Assembly (NCBI GenBank): GCA_032718865.1
Contig: JALUTQ010000004.1
Span: 1,364,001-1,428,000 of the forward strand
Reading direction: 5' to 3'
Origin: Tilletia caries
Taxonomy: Eukaryota > Basidiomycota > Exobasidiomycetes > Tilletiales > Tilletiaceae
DNA length: 64,000 bases
The notes under the pieces are model-generated. The model was not told the DNA's origin. It did not search any database and saw only the letters and a program-made list of their open reading frames with translations. Shown one piece after another: positions 53,569 through 64,000 of the stretch. Positions within the stretch are counted from its first letter, which is position 1, and each line of letters begins with the position of its first letter. Both the position numbers and the translations under genes were made by a program.

Positions 53569-55817
53569 ATGGAGCCTGCATCGACGTACCGTAGTCCAGC
53601 TGGCCGTCTGCCTCCGCCCCTTCTGCCTCGTTTGCCCGCCGAGATTCTGTCGTACATCGTTGACCTGTCAGCATGTTCCGAACCCGCTCCGTCCAAGCAT
53701 CATCTCGCCCTCGCTCTCACTTCCAAGGCGGTCCACGCATTCTCAGAACGAGGTCGCTGGCGGTCTATCGCGATCAGGACGCATGTCCAGTTCCTTTCCC
53801 TTTGCGGACACCTTGGTGCCTATGAAGGTATTCTTCAGCAAGTGGCTGATCTTCCCCCTGGCCAGAAGAGAAAGGCCAGCAGAAGAATAAGAAGATGGAC
53901 GCCATCCCCGAAAACGATCTGCTCGTACATCGTCAACTTCCTGATCGAGCTGAATTATCCAAAACTGTCCCAGGTTGATTCCAGCGTCAAGGTGAGTGTC
54001 GAGCTTTGCACCCTTCTGCCTTGACATACATATGGCCCCGTTGAAGCCTTTTTTTTCCTTGGCCCCAACAGAATCCCTATTCCCGGCATATGGCCTTGCA
54101 AAATCTATTCGTCAGCGTCCTGCATCGGCTTACCCACTGGAGTCCACATCTTCGGGTGATGTCCCTCAGCTCCGTCGTTCTGTCTGGCCTTCATCGTATG
54201 AAGCGGGACCATCGTCAGTTCGCGCGGGTCACTGAGGAATTCTTCGATCAAGACGAGGATATGGGCCCCTATGCTGCTTTTCGAGAAGACAGCGCAACGT
54301 CCGTGTACGAAGCTGTTCCGCTGCTGGGGCCTTTTGGACCTGAAGAGCTCACGTTGGAATGGGACGGGAAGGAGGACACGCTGCGGTCTTTCCTTTTCTC
54401 GTCCTGCTGGTGTCCTCCGCCCGGAAACAACCCTCGCTCGTCTGTCGAAGGACGCGTCGGTCCACCACCAGTCTTCGTTGGGCTAGCTGCTCGCTTGACC
54501 CGTCTGCATCTTATTGGATACGACCCCCTGAGTCCCTTTGACGGATTTTCGCTGCCGATTGAGACTCTCGTCAATTCCGTCATTGCTGGCTCGCTCCAAG
54601 CAACTCATCGCCTCGTTCAGGCCCGAAGACTGGCCTGTGATATGTGGAGGGATCAGGCGCGAAGGGATGCCTCCCGGGAAGATTCGGTCATCGCAGAGAA
54701 CGCTGGTTCATCGCTTCATCTCCAATCCCACTTCGATGGTTCGGAAAGGGGATCGGCAGTACCAGACCAACCAACTCGAATCCCATGCGTGACTCATCTG
54801 CGCTACGACACCGTCAAATTCACCCTCCGACCTTTTGAAGCGCTGGCTCCAAGATTGAGACCATTATTTGAGCATCTGCACGTTTCAGGCGCAAGCTATC
54901 CCCCTCGACTCACGAACAGCAACCGGAATCAGACTCCTCGAACTCGCCATCCTTACCATGACAGTGCAATCCGCGCGACTTTGAAGGACGGATCTTACCA
55001 AATTCCCCTCGCCGACCTCGCTCAGGGTCGTGAACTGTCCGACGTCGCCAAGGCTAACGAGGCAGCAGACTATCATCTCCGAACAGCATTCGGAGCGGGC
55101 TCGTTTGCACGGCTGCATCTCGCCTGGGACCTCCCGCCTCCTCCAGAGGAGGGGAACGAGCAACTAACATCGCAAATGGCAGCCTTGTCCGTGTCAGCGG
55201 CCGAGTCCGGTTGGCCAACCGAACGAAGAGATGTATGGACAAATTACTCTACTCCTTCGAGATCCGCAGCGGCTGGCGCATCAAAGACAGCGAAGTCGAG
55301 GGCAGGTCCATCGAATGCGGACTCGCCGTTCACAATGGAGCTCGTTGAGGCGATCGAGCATCGTCTGCAATATCCGTTTACGCAACAGCTCTTTGAAGCA
55401 CGTAGATATAACACATATCCGAGCAAGCCGCTGATGCAGACTCGACCACCCGAAGAGACGCAGCGGCTCCGAAACGACTCCAGCCTATGGCCTTCTGAGA
55501 CCGAGCGCGATGCGGACGCTCTCGGCAAGCTTTTGGGCCAGGATTTCCTTCTCCATGTTGGTGGGGAACTTCCCCTCAACCCAGAGTATCAGCCACTGCT
55601 GGAAATGGTTCCTATCTCCCCGTACGCCGCGGTGCCGGATGGTCCGGTACAACTTGGCCCTGACCTTCCAAGAGGCTCCCAAAGGAACTTCACTACCGTC
55701 TCACGGCCGCGAGCTGAGCCGATTCTAAGGCTTGGTGGCGCCTACGCAGCCTTCACTTCGGACGAGCGCACACGGCTGTTCATGGAACGAATCAAGGGCA
55801 AAGCAGGATCCTGGTGA
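53569..55817 (+). CDS. F-box-like protein of unknown function
   Basis: Two exons (53569-53991 and 54072-55817) encode 722 residues. LLPRLPAEILSYIVDLS followed by LALALTSKAVHAFSERGRWRSI is the pattern of a fungal F-box (Leu-Pro, Ile-Leu, then Leu...Ser/Cys...). The rest shows leucine-spaced segments (HLRVMSLSSVVLSGLHRM, AARLTRLHLIGYDPLSPF) but no clear repeat, and a Ser/Arg-rich stretch. If it is an F-box protein it would be a substrate receptor of an SCF ubiquitin ligase; the target is unknown. The start at 53569 was preferred to the in-frame ATGs at 53434 and 53464 because the leader before it is arginine/proline-rich and lies very close to the thioesterase start. Confidence 0.55.
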
Positions 55818-55929
55818 AGCATTCATTGTATCATATTGAGTAGAGCAATATCTATGTATCTTCCAAACAGTAGCCCGTGTACAAACTTTCCATCAAAAGG
55901 GAGTCAAAGTGCAAGTTGCAACAGGAATA

Positions 55930-58900
55930 TCAGACTGTATCGAGGCCGAATGCCTTGAGAGAGCGACGAGCTTGCTGGTCGCGGAGACGGTCGAAGCCGC
56001 GGATTCTGTAAAGTGACACGTCGATGGTCAGCACACTGATACCATGGAGCGATTTGGGCAGGAGTACTCACTGTAGTTCTCCGCAGAGCTTAGCGACGAT
56101 GTTCGCGAGTTCATCGGTTCGTTTCGCAAGCGTGGTCAACGCCATTGCTCCCAATACGACGTTCATGTAATCAGGCTTCTGCAGCGTCTCAAAGCTCAGA
56201 ACTTCCGCGAAGAAGGGCGTGCGCCCGTCCGAACTTGTCTGCTGGGTCTGTGCACTCAGCTTATCCTGAACGCGAGTGCTGAAGATACCGGCGAGGAGGA
56301 CTCGCTCGAACAGGACGCCGATTCCTGCGTGGGGTAAGGGAGCTCCCTTGTCGAGCGAGGCGGCAATAAGCGAGAGCTGGAGGGAGATGTCGGACACGAC
56401 CTCCGGGTTGAGTACCGCAGTGTTCATAGCGAACTGATGACGCCACTCTGGACGCATGAAGTGGAGCGAGCCGGCAAGTTGAGAAAGAGCTTCGAGCTGT
56501 AGTGGCAGGTTCAAAGATTGTGAAGCGTCAGAATGTGAGCGGGGGAGAGGATGTGATGAAGGCGAGCAAGTCCACAAATTGAACTTACCTGACGAGCGTG
56601 GGTACGGAGCAGGTCGTCGTAGCTTTTGGCGTCCCAACGGCCGCGCGGCTGCAGATCGATAGCAGCAAGCTTGATTTTGGGAGCCAGACCGGCGAGCTTA
56701 GCCTGTGCCATCTGGAAGCGCGTTCGGAACAGGACGAGCTTGCCATCGATCCGTTCTTGGACATGCTTGAGACTCTCTTTGTTGTTCGAGTCGGCTCCAT
56801 CTGGCAAGTCGGAGATGATCCATGCCTCGATGAGTAGGCAGTATAGACGTTGAATGTCTCGCGTGACGCTGTTGAGGGATGAAGATGATCAGACATGATG
56901 AACAGTCTCGGCAAACTTTCTTCGTGCCTGTCGACTCACCCGGCCAGACCTTTCCGAACTTGAATACGAGTGCTGACGGGGCGAGGGAAGAGCATCACGA
57001 TGATGGCGGCGGCGACACCAATGAGGACGAGCAACAGGCGACGCCAGGCTACGTCTTTTCCCCATCCAGAATTGGATGTGAGACCTGCCAAGTGAGTGTC
57101 AATCCAAGAGTAACCAACGATGAGGACGAGCGTGACAGAGGAGAGCATGCAGGGGATGAGCAGCGCCCTAAAATAAATGGAAGCAGAAGAAAGTTAGGTG
57201 AGCAAGTTAAGCTGGAGAGTTCATCATCCATGGGAGCGTTCAAATACTCACAACGGCACGAAGGCGCGGAAAAAGGTCAGCGGAACAAGGACGACGCCCA
57301 TGGCAGCGGCAATCCCAAACGCGTTGCCTCGACCTGAACCAGCTCCGATGTACCACACAACCATACCACCGAGGGCACCGACGATCGTTCCCGCCAGACG
57401 TCCCGCAATCTGGAACACGGCTTCTCCCGAGGTTGTCGTCAGACCAGTCTGAGCCATGATGAGCGCCCACAGAAGACGATTCGAGTAGGAGAAGCCAGCC
57501 GAGCTGAAAAAGAGACAGCAAATCGTTTCATGATGAATCATGTGTGAATACCTTTGTCACTGGAGGCTGCCACATGTAAAAGGAGGACAACTCACCTCGA
57601 TACGACCGCCGGGATCCAGACTAGGAATGAGACCAGAGAGTATCGCAGGGCAAAGATTCCGTCCGGACTGCATGCCGTATCGTATGCGTTCGATAGCACG
57701 CGGCTGAACCGCTGCATCGCGTTCGTGGGAGGTAGCGCGTCGGGATCGGGGGCATAGAAGCGCTGTGCACGCTTCTTCTCATCTTTCTTTTGCTTTTGGG
57801 TCCCGACTTGTTCGCCATTGGCCTTCAGCTCAGTCGAGTCCGCGCCGTGATGGCCAGGCCCTGAAGACACTTCCTGTCGAAGCGTCGGAGCGGTGAGCAC
57901 AGACGAGGCAATCGTGTCTAGTTCCGCTCGATCGTCATCATCGTCGTCCTCGTCATCCAGCTCCTCCAACTCGGCACGGTGCTGCGCTTCCGCATCCGGC
58001 GCGTGCAGATGCGCTGCCATTGACCGGCCCGACTCGAGTTGAATGTCAGAATCGGTGCGCCGTCTGGCGGCCACGGGCACAGCCTCGTCCCGGCCATTGT
58101 CCTCGACCTCGGAAGGAAACACTGCGCCAGAGCCAGGACCGACCCCAGCAGCACCACTTCGGCGACTAAGAAGCAGTTTGCCTATCTTGCGCATACCGGT
58201 TGGAAACCAAATTTTGGGGCCCACGGGCGACAGTTTGCCATATTCGAGCTTGCCTCCGTGATTCGCCTTGAGTTGGACCTGTTGAGCCTCACTCAAGCCG
58301 AAGACGCGCCGCTCGCTGAGAGCAATGATGTACCGGATCTGATCGATGGATGTGTGACCATAGTTGGAGAAGTTGGCGCAGAAGAGGAGGCAGAGGAAAA
58401 CGGGCCGCGCGCTGTGGCGGAACGCCTTGTACGTGTCCTGTGAAAGTAGATGGGATCCGTCTTCTCCTTCTTTGGTCACGAAATGGCCCTCGTCTTGGAG
58501 AAGTGAAACGAAGAATATCAGCACGATGGCAGCAATGAGGGTCTACCAGCGCGGTACGTACAAGGACTGAGCAATGCGATGCGCTCCTTGTCGATGAAAT
58601 GATCCAAAGCGGCCTCGAAACGGTCCAATGCATCACGAAGCGCCTGCAAAGTTTCGACTTTCCTTTCCATACCAGACTTCCGCTGCTTGGCAGTGAATGA
58701 CCAGCGACCCTGGTTGCTCACTCTAAGCCACTCCGCCAGTGCCTCCATTGCCTCTTGTGCGGCTGTCAGAGCCGGCATAGCACCACGGTGCAGAATGGGC
58801 AGGAGGTCCGCACGGAGACGCACATGCTGTTCGGCTTCAGCGCCTCGTAGATGCTTCTTCCAGTGCATCAAACGGAGCGAGGCGTGGACGTGAAAGACGG

Positions 58901-60254
58901 CGTGAGATGGCTGAGCGTCGTCAGCCTCGATGTCTTTGTCCTTGTCTTCGTAATCCGCTCCGCCGGGCTGGCCAGTCGAATCTTTCGCCTGCTGCCTAGC
59001 CGCTATATCCTCTGGTTCCGGGTGTTCCGACTCGAGCAGGTGATGAAATGCATTCATACCAAAAATGCGAACTGCCGCTTTCTGGACGTGTGCCAGGATC
59101 TTCCTGAGGTCCTTACCGCTGAACAGACCGCGCGAAGGCTCCAATTCGAGAAACGGTCCTGATCCAGCCAGTGACTCGCTGCCTTGGACCAAACCGGCGG
59201 TCAAAGCGCGGAACTGGCTCTCGAACTCCTGCGAAAGCTCGGGAAAGGAGGCAAGACGCTGAGAACCGCCGTCCTTGTCATGTTCGGACGTGGCCCCGTC
59301 GGCGTCCGCGTCGGGAAGATTATGACCAGTGGCAGCCTTGTGGAGATAGGCACGGTGCACCTTGAGGAGGTTGCCGCACTGGCCAATGAGACCAGCGAGC
59401 TCATTCGACCATTCAGCGTTGAGACTTCGTGGGAAAATCAGGATAATACTAGCCGCACCGATCGCCACGGCGTAAGCCATCGGCAAAATCAAGATCGTCG
59501 CCAGAGTGTAATTTGGGGACGGAAAGAGGGGTCCATAGGTGGCGTGGACTGGAAAGGGAAAAGAGGAGTTCAGCACTAGCGGCTGGGTGAGGATCGTGTG
59601 AACTTCTCCTTCTCAAAACCCACCGTCGAAGACAATGGTGGCGAAAATGCAGAAAAGCTTGAGCTTTTGGGCGCGAGCTGTGATGAACCCGAGGAAGTAA
59701 GTGACCGCGATCAGGTAGGCGCCAAAGACGACGGTGGACTTTGTGTCGAGGTAGCGTCCCTCAAAAATGGTAGAACGAAAGGCCGCCTCCGGGTTGGTGG
59801 CAGAAGCGGCGGACTGCTGCGCCTTCAGAATAGCAGCGCCCGTGATCTGTACGTTACGTGCTCTAAGAGCAGAGGCCATGGCCGCACATCCCATCGCCCA
59901 ACCGAAAAGAGCACCGATGACGAGAGTCGACATAGCGATGAGCCAGAGAAAGGGTGTCATCAAGGGCGGAAGCATGAGCATGACCATGCAGACGAAGAAG
60001 GCCGCCTGACCGAGGTTTGTCAAGGAACGATTGGGAAGCATGAGGATGAAGGCCGCCCAGGCGGCGAGCCAGCATCGGAACCAGAGCTGGAGGGAGCGCT
60101 TGTTGCGTAGATTTGAGGTGATCCATGTCGGAAGCTTGGATCCTGTCTTCTTCGCTTTGGACTTGGACTGCGTTTTCGCATCGTTCGTCTGGGACGAGTG
60201 GGCGGCGGCCCCGGCCGTCCCTTTGGCAGGTTCTTGTTCCGTAGATTCCGACAT
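55930..60254 (-). CDS. Bre4/FUSC-like integral membrane protein (ArAE_2 family)
   Basis: Eight exons (60254-59624, 59548-58562, 58493-57596, 57503-57252, 57167-56940, 56868-56589, 56496-56072, 56005-55930) encode 1,258 residues. The first block (RSLQLWFRCWLAAWAAFILML ... TPFLWLIAMSTLVIGALFGWAMG ... YLIAVTYFLGFITAR) and the second (LRYSLVSFLVWIPAVV ... LLWALIMAQTGLTTTSGEAVFQIAGRLAGTIVGALGGMVVWYI ... AFGIAAAMGVVLVPLTFF ... RRLLLVLIGVAAAIIVML) are two six-helix sets of the aromatic-acid-exporter/FUSC type, with a long acidic soluble region between. The C-terminal soluble part (LEALSQLAGSLHFMRPEW onward) matches the Bre4-like domain. Yeast Bre4 affects brefeldin A sensitivity; transport of organic anions is the family guess. 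Direct evidence for a substrate is absent. Confidence 0.85.
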
Positions 60255-60378
60255 GCCTTATTCGAGCTGTGAGGGAGGGAACAGCGCACCAAGTCAGCAA
60301 GGAGGAGCATCTGCTTTTCGACGCTACTTAAATACACACGTACGAAGCAGTTTCCGATGGACTGAGACAGAACACGAA

Positions 60379-60434
60379 GTCAAGCGTCAAGCGCCAAGTG
60401 TCAAATGTCAAGCGTCAAGCGTCAAGCGTCAAGA
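60379..60434 (+). repeat. Heptamer tandem repeat (GTCAAGC x8)
   Basis: Eight consecutive 7-bp units; five are GTCAAGC exactly and three differ at one to two positions. Located 125-180 bp upstream of the FUSC-like gene start (minus strand). Confidence 0.8.
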
Positions 60435-60772
60435 GGTCTCCTAATGAACCGGATGTCGACGACCGCAACAATAAGAGTCAGTCCTGTCTCGGAGAGGTTG
60501 GGACTTGGGGGTCGGGTCAATTACCCGCCACAGTGAGCGCGTCCGGCGGGCGGCGGGCCGATGAAAAAGCCGGCTAGCGTCCGTCCGATGAATCTGCTCA
60601 AGGCGGCAGAAAAGTAGACCGCAGCTGGACACCTCACACTGCTTATAACGAGGGCGAGCTGCACACGTTCCTGTGACCTGTCTCCTAAGTCCTAACCGCG
60701 CAAAGAAAACCTCCGTGCGGCGTGTCTGCGCTGAGACTTGCTGGGCGGATGCGATAGGAAAGGTGGAACGGC

Positions 60773-60799
60773 GATAAGATAAGATAACAGCGCCACGTG
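60773..60799 (+). promoter_or_regulatory. Triple GATA site followed by CACGTG
   Basis: GATAAGATAAGATAA gives three overlapping GATAA sites, two of them GATAAG, the core bound by fungal GATA factors (nitrogen, iron or light regulation). A CACGTG E-box, bound by bHLH factors, follows 6 bp later. Both sit in the divergent promoter about 220 bp from the pantothenate kinase start. Binding is inference. Confidence 0.45.
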
Positions 60800-61016
60800 G
60801 GTTGCATTTATCCGGCAGCGATGATCACCATCACCCCAACATTCATTCGCCCATTCGACGAGCCTGCGATAGGCCACCATCAACGCTTCAGCTCGACACC
60901 GACTCTCTCTCACAAAGGCGACCCGCGCACGCTGCACACAGGCACACAAAGGGAAGGCGCAGAATAGCAAACCCTCAGCGTGTACCTCGCCTCAGAGCTG
61001 CTCCCGGTCGGAAGCC

Positions 61017-63857
61017 ATGGCATCGCTCCCGGCCGAATCCTCATCGCCGGCCACGGCGGCTCATCACCCGCTGCCCACGGTCCAGACGCCCGTCGCCTCA
61101 GCAATAGACATCAGCGTCAACACCCGCGGAGCCACTCTCCTCCCTGAGGAAGGCTCCCACCCGGATCAGCGCGACAGCCGAGCAATTTACCTGCCAAATC
61201 ACGTCGAGGCCGTCTCCCATATTGCCGTGGACATCGGCGGCAGCTTGGCCAAACTCGTCTACTTCACCCGAGCTCCCGACGAACCAGGCGCATCCGACTT
61301 CCAAGCCGCTGCGAGGTCCGTCAACGGCAAGGGGTCGCGCGACAGCAACTATGGGAGCTCGCGGTCTCTAGGCTCCGACAGGGCAATAACCCCACCGCTC
61401 GGCTCGTCTCCCATCGCGAGCGCCACGCCATTCCGATCGGTAACGCCCGTAGCATCAGGGACACTGACACCAACCTCGATCCAGCGCACAAGATTTTTCG
61501 ACTCGCATTCTGCCGCTCACTCTGGCTCGCCGTTTTCTCCCACCGATGTCAAGCCGCCGCCAAGTGCGGGCCCACCAAAACCAGCCGCCCCTCTGCCGAT
61601 GCCAGACACATCCCTGGCCGCAGCAGCGGCAGCGGCTGGCACATTTGAATGCGCAGGGAATCGCGTGCCCAACTCACCCATGGCACGCTCGAGCAGCACA
61701 TCATCGTCCATCACCCCAGATTCAGACACTCCAATGTCCTCGCTCCGCGCTTCCTTCCTCAAAAGGCGCTCTCTGCCCCCCGTTCTGCCCGGGGGACGAC
61801 TCAACTTTGTCAAGTTCGAGACAGAGCACATCGAGCAGTGCGTCTCGTTTCTATCCGAGTTGCTCTCCCTCTCCGCACGCGCAAATGGCGTTACGCTCGA
61901 GGAAATGCGTCGCAGTGTGAAGCTCACTGCCACAGGCGGCGGGGCACACATGTACCAGGAGCTCTTTGAGCGCGAACTCGGCATCGAAGTTCAGCGCGAG
62001 GACGAGATGAGTTGTCTGATTACGGGCCTCAACTTCATTACCCTGATACCAGACGAGGTCTTTTGGCTCTCAGACGAGCTTGTCGAGCAATTCCGAGGAG
62101 ACGGCCAGCGCGCCAACTTTGCCGCCGAAGCGGATCCCGAAGCGCCCTTACAACTGCCTAGGCCTTCGGCCAATCCTCCATCGTACCATCTTCAGTTTGA
62201 CGGCAGTCCGTCTCCTAAGTTGCCATGTTTGCTGGTCAACATCGGTTCGGGTGTCTCCATCATCCGGGTCGACGAGTTTGGTGCATTCGAGCGGGTCAGT
62301 GGTACCTCACTCGGAGGAGGGACCTTGTGGGGCCTGCTCAGTTTAATGACAGGCGCAGGCAGCTTCGATGGTGAGTTATTTCATCTACCAAGCTCGTCTA
62401 TTCGCTGTGTGATGAGCCAACACTTTCTTCTTACCCGTCACAGAAATGCTAGCCCTGACCGAAAGAGGTGACAATGGAAGGGTCGACATGCTCGTCGGTG
62501 ACATCTATGGACAAGCTGGTTATAGCACGCTTGGTCTTAAGAGCACTACCATCGCAAGTTCTTTCGGCAAAGTGTTCCGACGCCAGTCCTCGGAAGACAG
62601 CGGAGACGAGGACCATGAAACCTTGCCTCGCGACCGCGCGCCAGGCGTCAAGTCGGGTCCATCAGAAGGGGAGCAGGAGGAATCTGAAGAGCAGGCACGG
62701 GAACGTAGGCATCGTGAACGGAGGCGAAAACAGGGGGCATTCAGTTCGGAAGACATCTGCAAGAGTTTGCTGTATGCCATTTCCAACAACATCGGGCAGA
62801 TTGCGTGAGTCTATGGCAGACGTGCATCCTATTCATGACATATCGACTCAACCATGCGTCTTACTCTAGGTACATGAACGCGGAGAAGTATGGACTGGAT
62901 CGCATTTACTTCTCCGGGTGCTTCATTCGCGGGCACCACGCCACCATCAACACACTCTCGTACGCCATTCGATTCTGGAGCAAAGGCACAAAGCGGGCAC
63001 TTTTTCTTCGACACGAGGGCTACTTGGGCGCCGTGGGTGCGTGGATCAGACAGGTTGGTGGCGAAGGGTCAGCGCCGATCGGGAATCCGATGCCAGGAGC
63101 ACAAGCACCGTCATCAAGCGCACGTTCCGCCCCGACGCGTCCTGAGCCGGTCCGATCTGCGACGTCTCACACTTCGGCTCATGGTGGTACACCTCCTGCG
63201 CCTGCGCCTGCGCCTTCGCCTGCGCCCGCCGCATCCGAATCTCAGGAGCCGACGTCAGAGAAGGCGCTATTGGCCAACTTGGACAAGCTTACACCTGCCG
63301 ACCGAGCGCTTCTGGAGCCACTGTTTCAGAATGAAAGGGACGAAAAGGCGCCGGCGAGCGGAGCAAGCGACGCTGCCCTGATTGCGAGTCCGCCATCGGC
63401 TCCTGCGTCTTCCAAGCCCAATCACGCAGCCTCGATGGCTGCCAGTGCGCAGGACGACTGGATGTCACTCGTGTCCGGCGTGTATGCGGCGGAACAAGCG
63501 CGAACTCGGGCAGATGAGGCCTTGGCTTCCAGCCGCGCCGCTCCCGCGAACGAGCCGGCCTCGCGAGTCGTCTCAGGGGAAACTGGTCAAGATGAGGTAA
63601 ACGGAGACGGACCACGTGAGGAACTGCACGGCGATGACGAAGACGAGGACGAGGACGAGGAGGAAGATGTGGATGAAGAGGAGATGATGCGGCGATTGGC
63701 GGCTGAAAATCCGGAGCTGGCTGAACTGTTGAAGAAGATGGACAATGCGAATGGCGCAGCAGATGGACTCGAACGCAGGCTGGACGGCCTTTTGGACAAC
63801 CTCGACGGGCTCTTGGACAGGTCGCAGCAAGCTCAAATCACAGACTCGAAGGAGTGA
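61017..63857 (+). CDS. Pantothenate kinase (eukaryotic type II)
   Basis: Three exons (61017-62370, 62444-62804, 62870-63857) encode 900 residues. First step of CoA synthesis: ATP-dependent phosphorylation of pantothenate. Diagnostic segments: HIAVDIGGSLAKLVYF (phosphate loop), LTATGGGAHMYQELF, LPCLLVNIGSGVSIIRV, RVSGTSLGGGTLWGLLSLM, MLVGDIYG, LYAISNNIGQIAYMNAEK, RIYFSGCFIRGH. The Ser/Pro-rich insertion of about 150 residues after the phosphate loop and an acidic insertion before NNIGQ are low complexity. After LRHEGYLGAVGAWIRQ the protein runs on for about 270 residues of Ala/Pro/Glu-rich sequence ending in acidic DEDEDEEED and a helical tail, without the DUF89 phosphatase of animal PanK4. 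Two T5 runs (61494-61498, 63001-63005) are in frame. Confidence 0.92.
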
Positions 63858-64000
63858 ACCATCCACTCGATCAGTGAGAATTCAGGGCGCTTCGTTCGAT
63901 AATCTTCTACCTTTACATCCATAGTCGCCACCCTCTTCTGCGGTAATCAGGCCGGGAACGGAAACCCATCTTCTTCCTAGCCTTCTGCTGCTCTGCACTG

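Larger units (their letters stand above)
60255..61016. promoter_or_regulatory. Divergent promoter region, FUSC-like gene and pantothenate kinase gene
   Basis: It holds an 8-unit heptamer array (60379-60434), a GATAAGATAAGATAA cluster (60773-60787) and CACGTG (60794-60799). TTATAA near 60643-60648 is a weak TATA candidate. No gene is present. Confidence 0.5.

Overview
This window is GC-rich nuclear DNA from a fungus, almost certainly a basidiomycete. The genes are split by short introns (mostly 55-95 nt) with GTGAGT-type donors. Two fused genes point the same way: a lycopene cyclase/phytoene synthase (crtYB type) and a spermidine synthase-saccharopine reductase chimera, which is known from basidiomycetes. 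A smut- or red-yeast-like lineage (Ustilaginomycotina or Pucciniomycotina) is plausible, but the sequence does not let me name a species.

Layout. Positions 1-7458 are a transposon graveyard on the minus strand. A Ty1/copia-type gag-pol is framed by non-identical long terminal repeats and a tiny second element. It was inserted into a Mutator-like (MULE) transposase gene, whose 5' half survives at 5942-7458. Positions 7.5-14.8 kb hold host genes: a DUF1772 membrane protein, a manganese-type cation diffusion facilitator and a secreted alpha/beta hydrolase. Positions 15.78-19.39 kb are a PIF/Harbinger DNA transposon with both of its genes and recognisable ends. From 19.7 kb to the end the DNA is dense with housekeeping and metabolic genes: SPT3, proteasome beta-7, a group III hybrid histidine kinase with seven tandem HAMP units, AP-1 beta adaptin, a DUF4202 protein, a METTL2/Trm140-type tRNA m3C methyltransferase, a 14-TM MFS exporter, crtYB, SPE3-LYS9, a polyglutamine protein with a vWA-like (Mediator 25-like) N-terminus, a WS/DGAT acyltransferase, a double-hotdog acyl-CoA thioesterase, an F-box-like protein, a Bre4/FUSC-like membrane protein and pantothenate kinase.

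How the genes relate. There is no single pathway cluster. Local themes are transcription (SPT3 of SAGA, the possible Mediator subunit), membrane traffic and proteostasis (AP-1 beta, proteasome), isoprenoid pigment (crtYB) and acyl-CoA/CoA metabolism (WS/DGAT and thioesterase convergent neighbours, pantothenate kinase 10 kb away). All exon models were built by hand from frame continuity and splice signals; every host CDS model closes in frame.

Most unusual observation. Four coding units from three unrelated transposon superfamilies carry ten frame breaks. Eight of them are one extra base in an A5/T5 tract and the other two lie in T7 and G7 tracts. No nonsense codon was noticed once the shifts are allowed for, while A/T runs of 5 or more in the host exons I checked stay in frame. 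This is either a repeat-specific assembly artefact or an insertional homopolymer mutation process acting on transposons. Other points to look at are the mosaic of a 584-bp and a 77-bp LTR sharing one primer-binding site and one polypurine tract, a palindrome-rich 230-nt intron in the histidine kinase, heptamer repeat arrays upstream of two genes, and a polypyrimidine stretch between two convergent genes.
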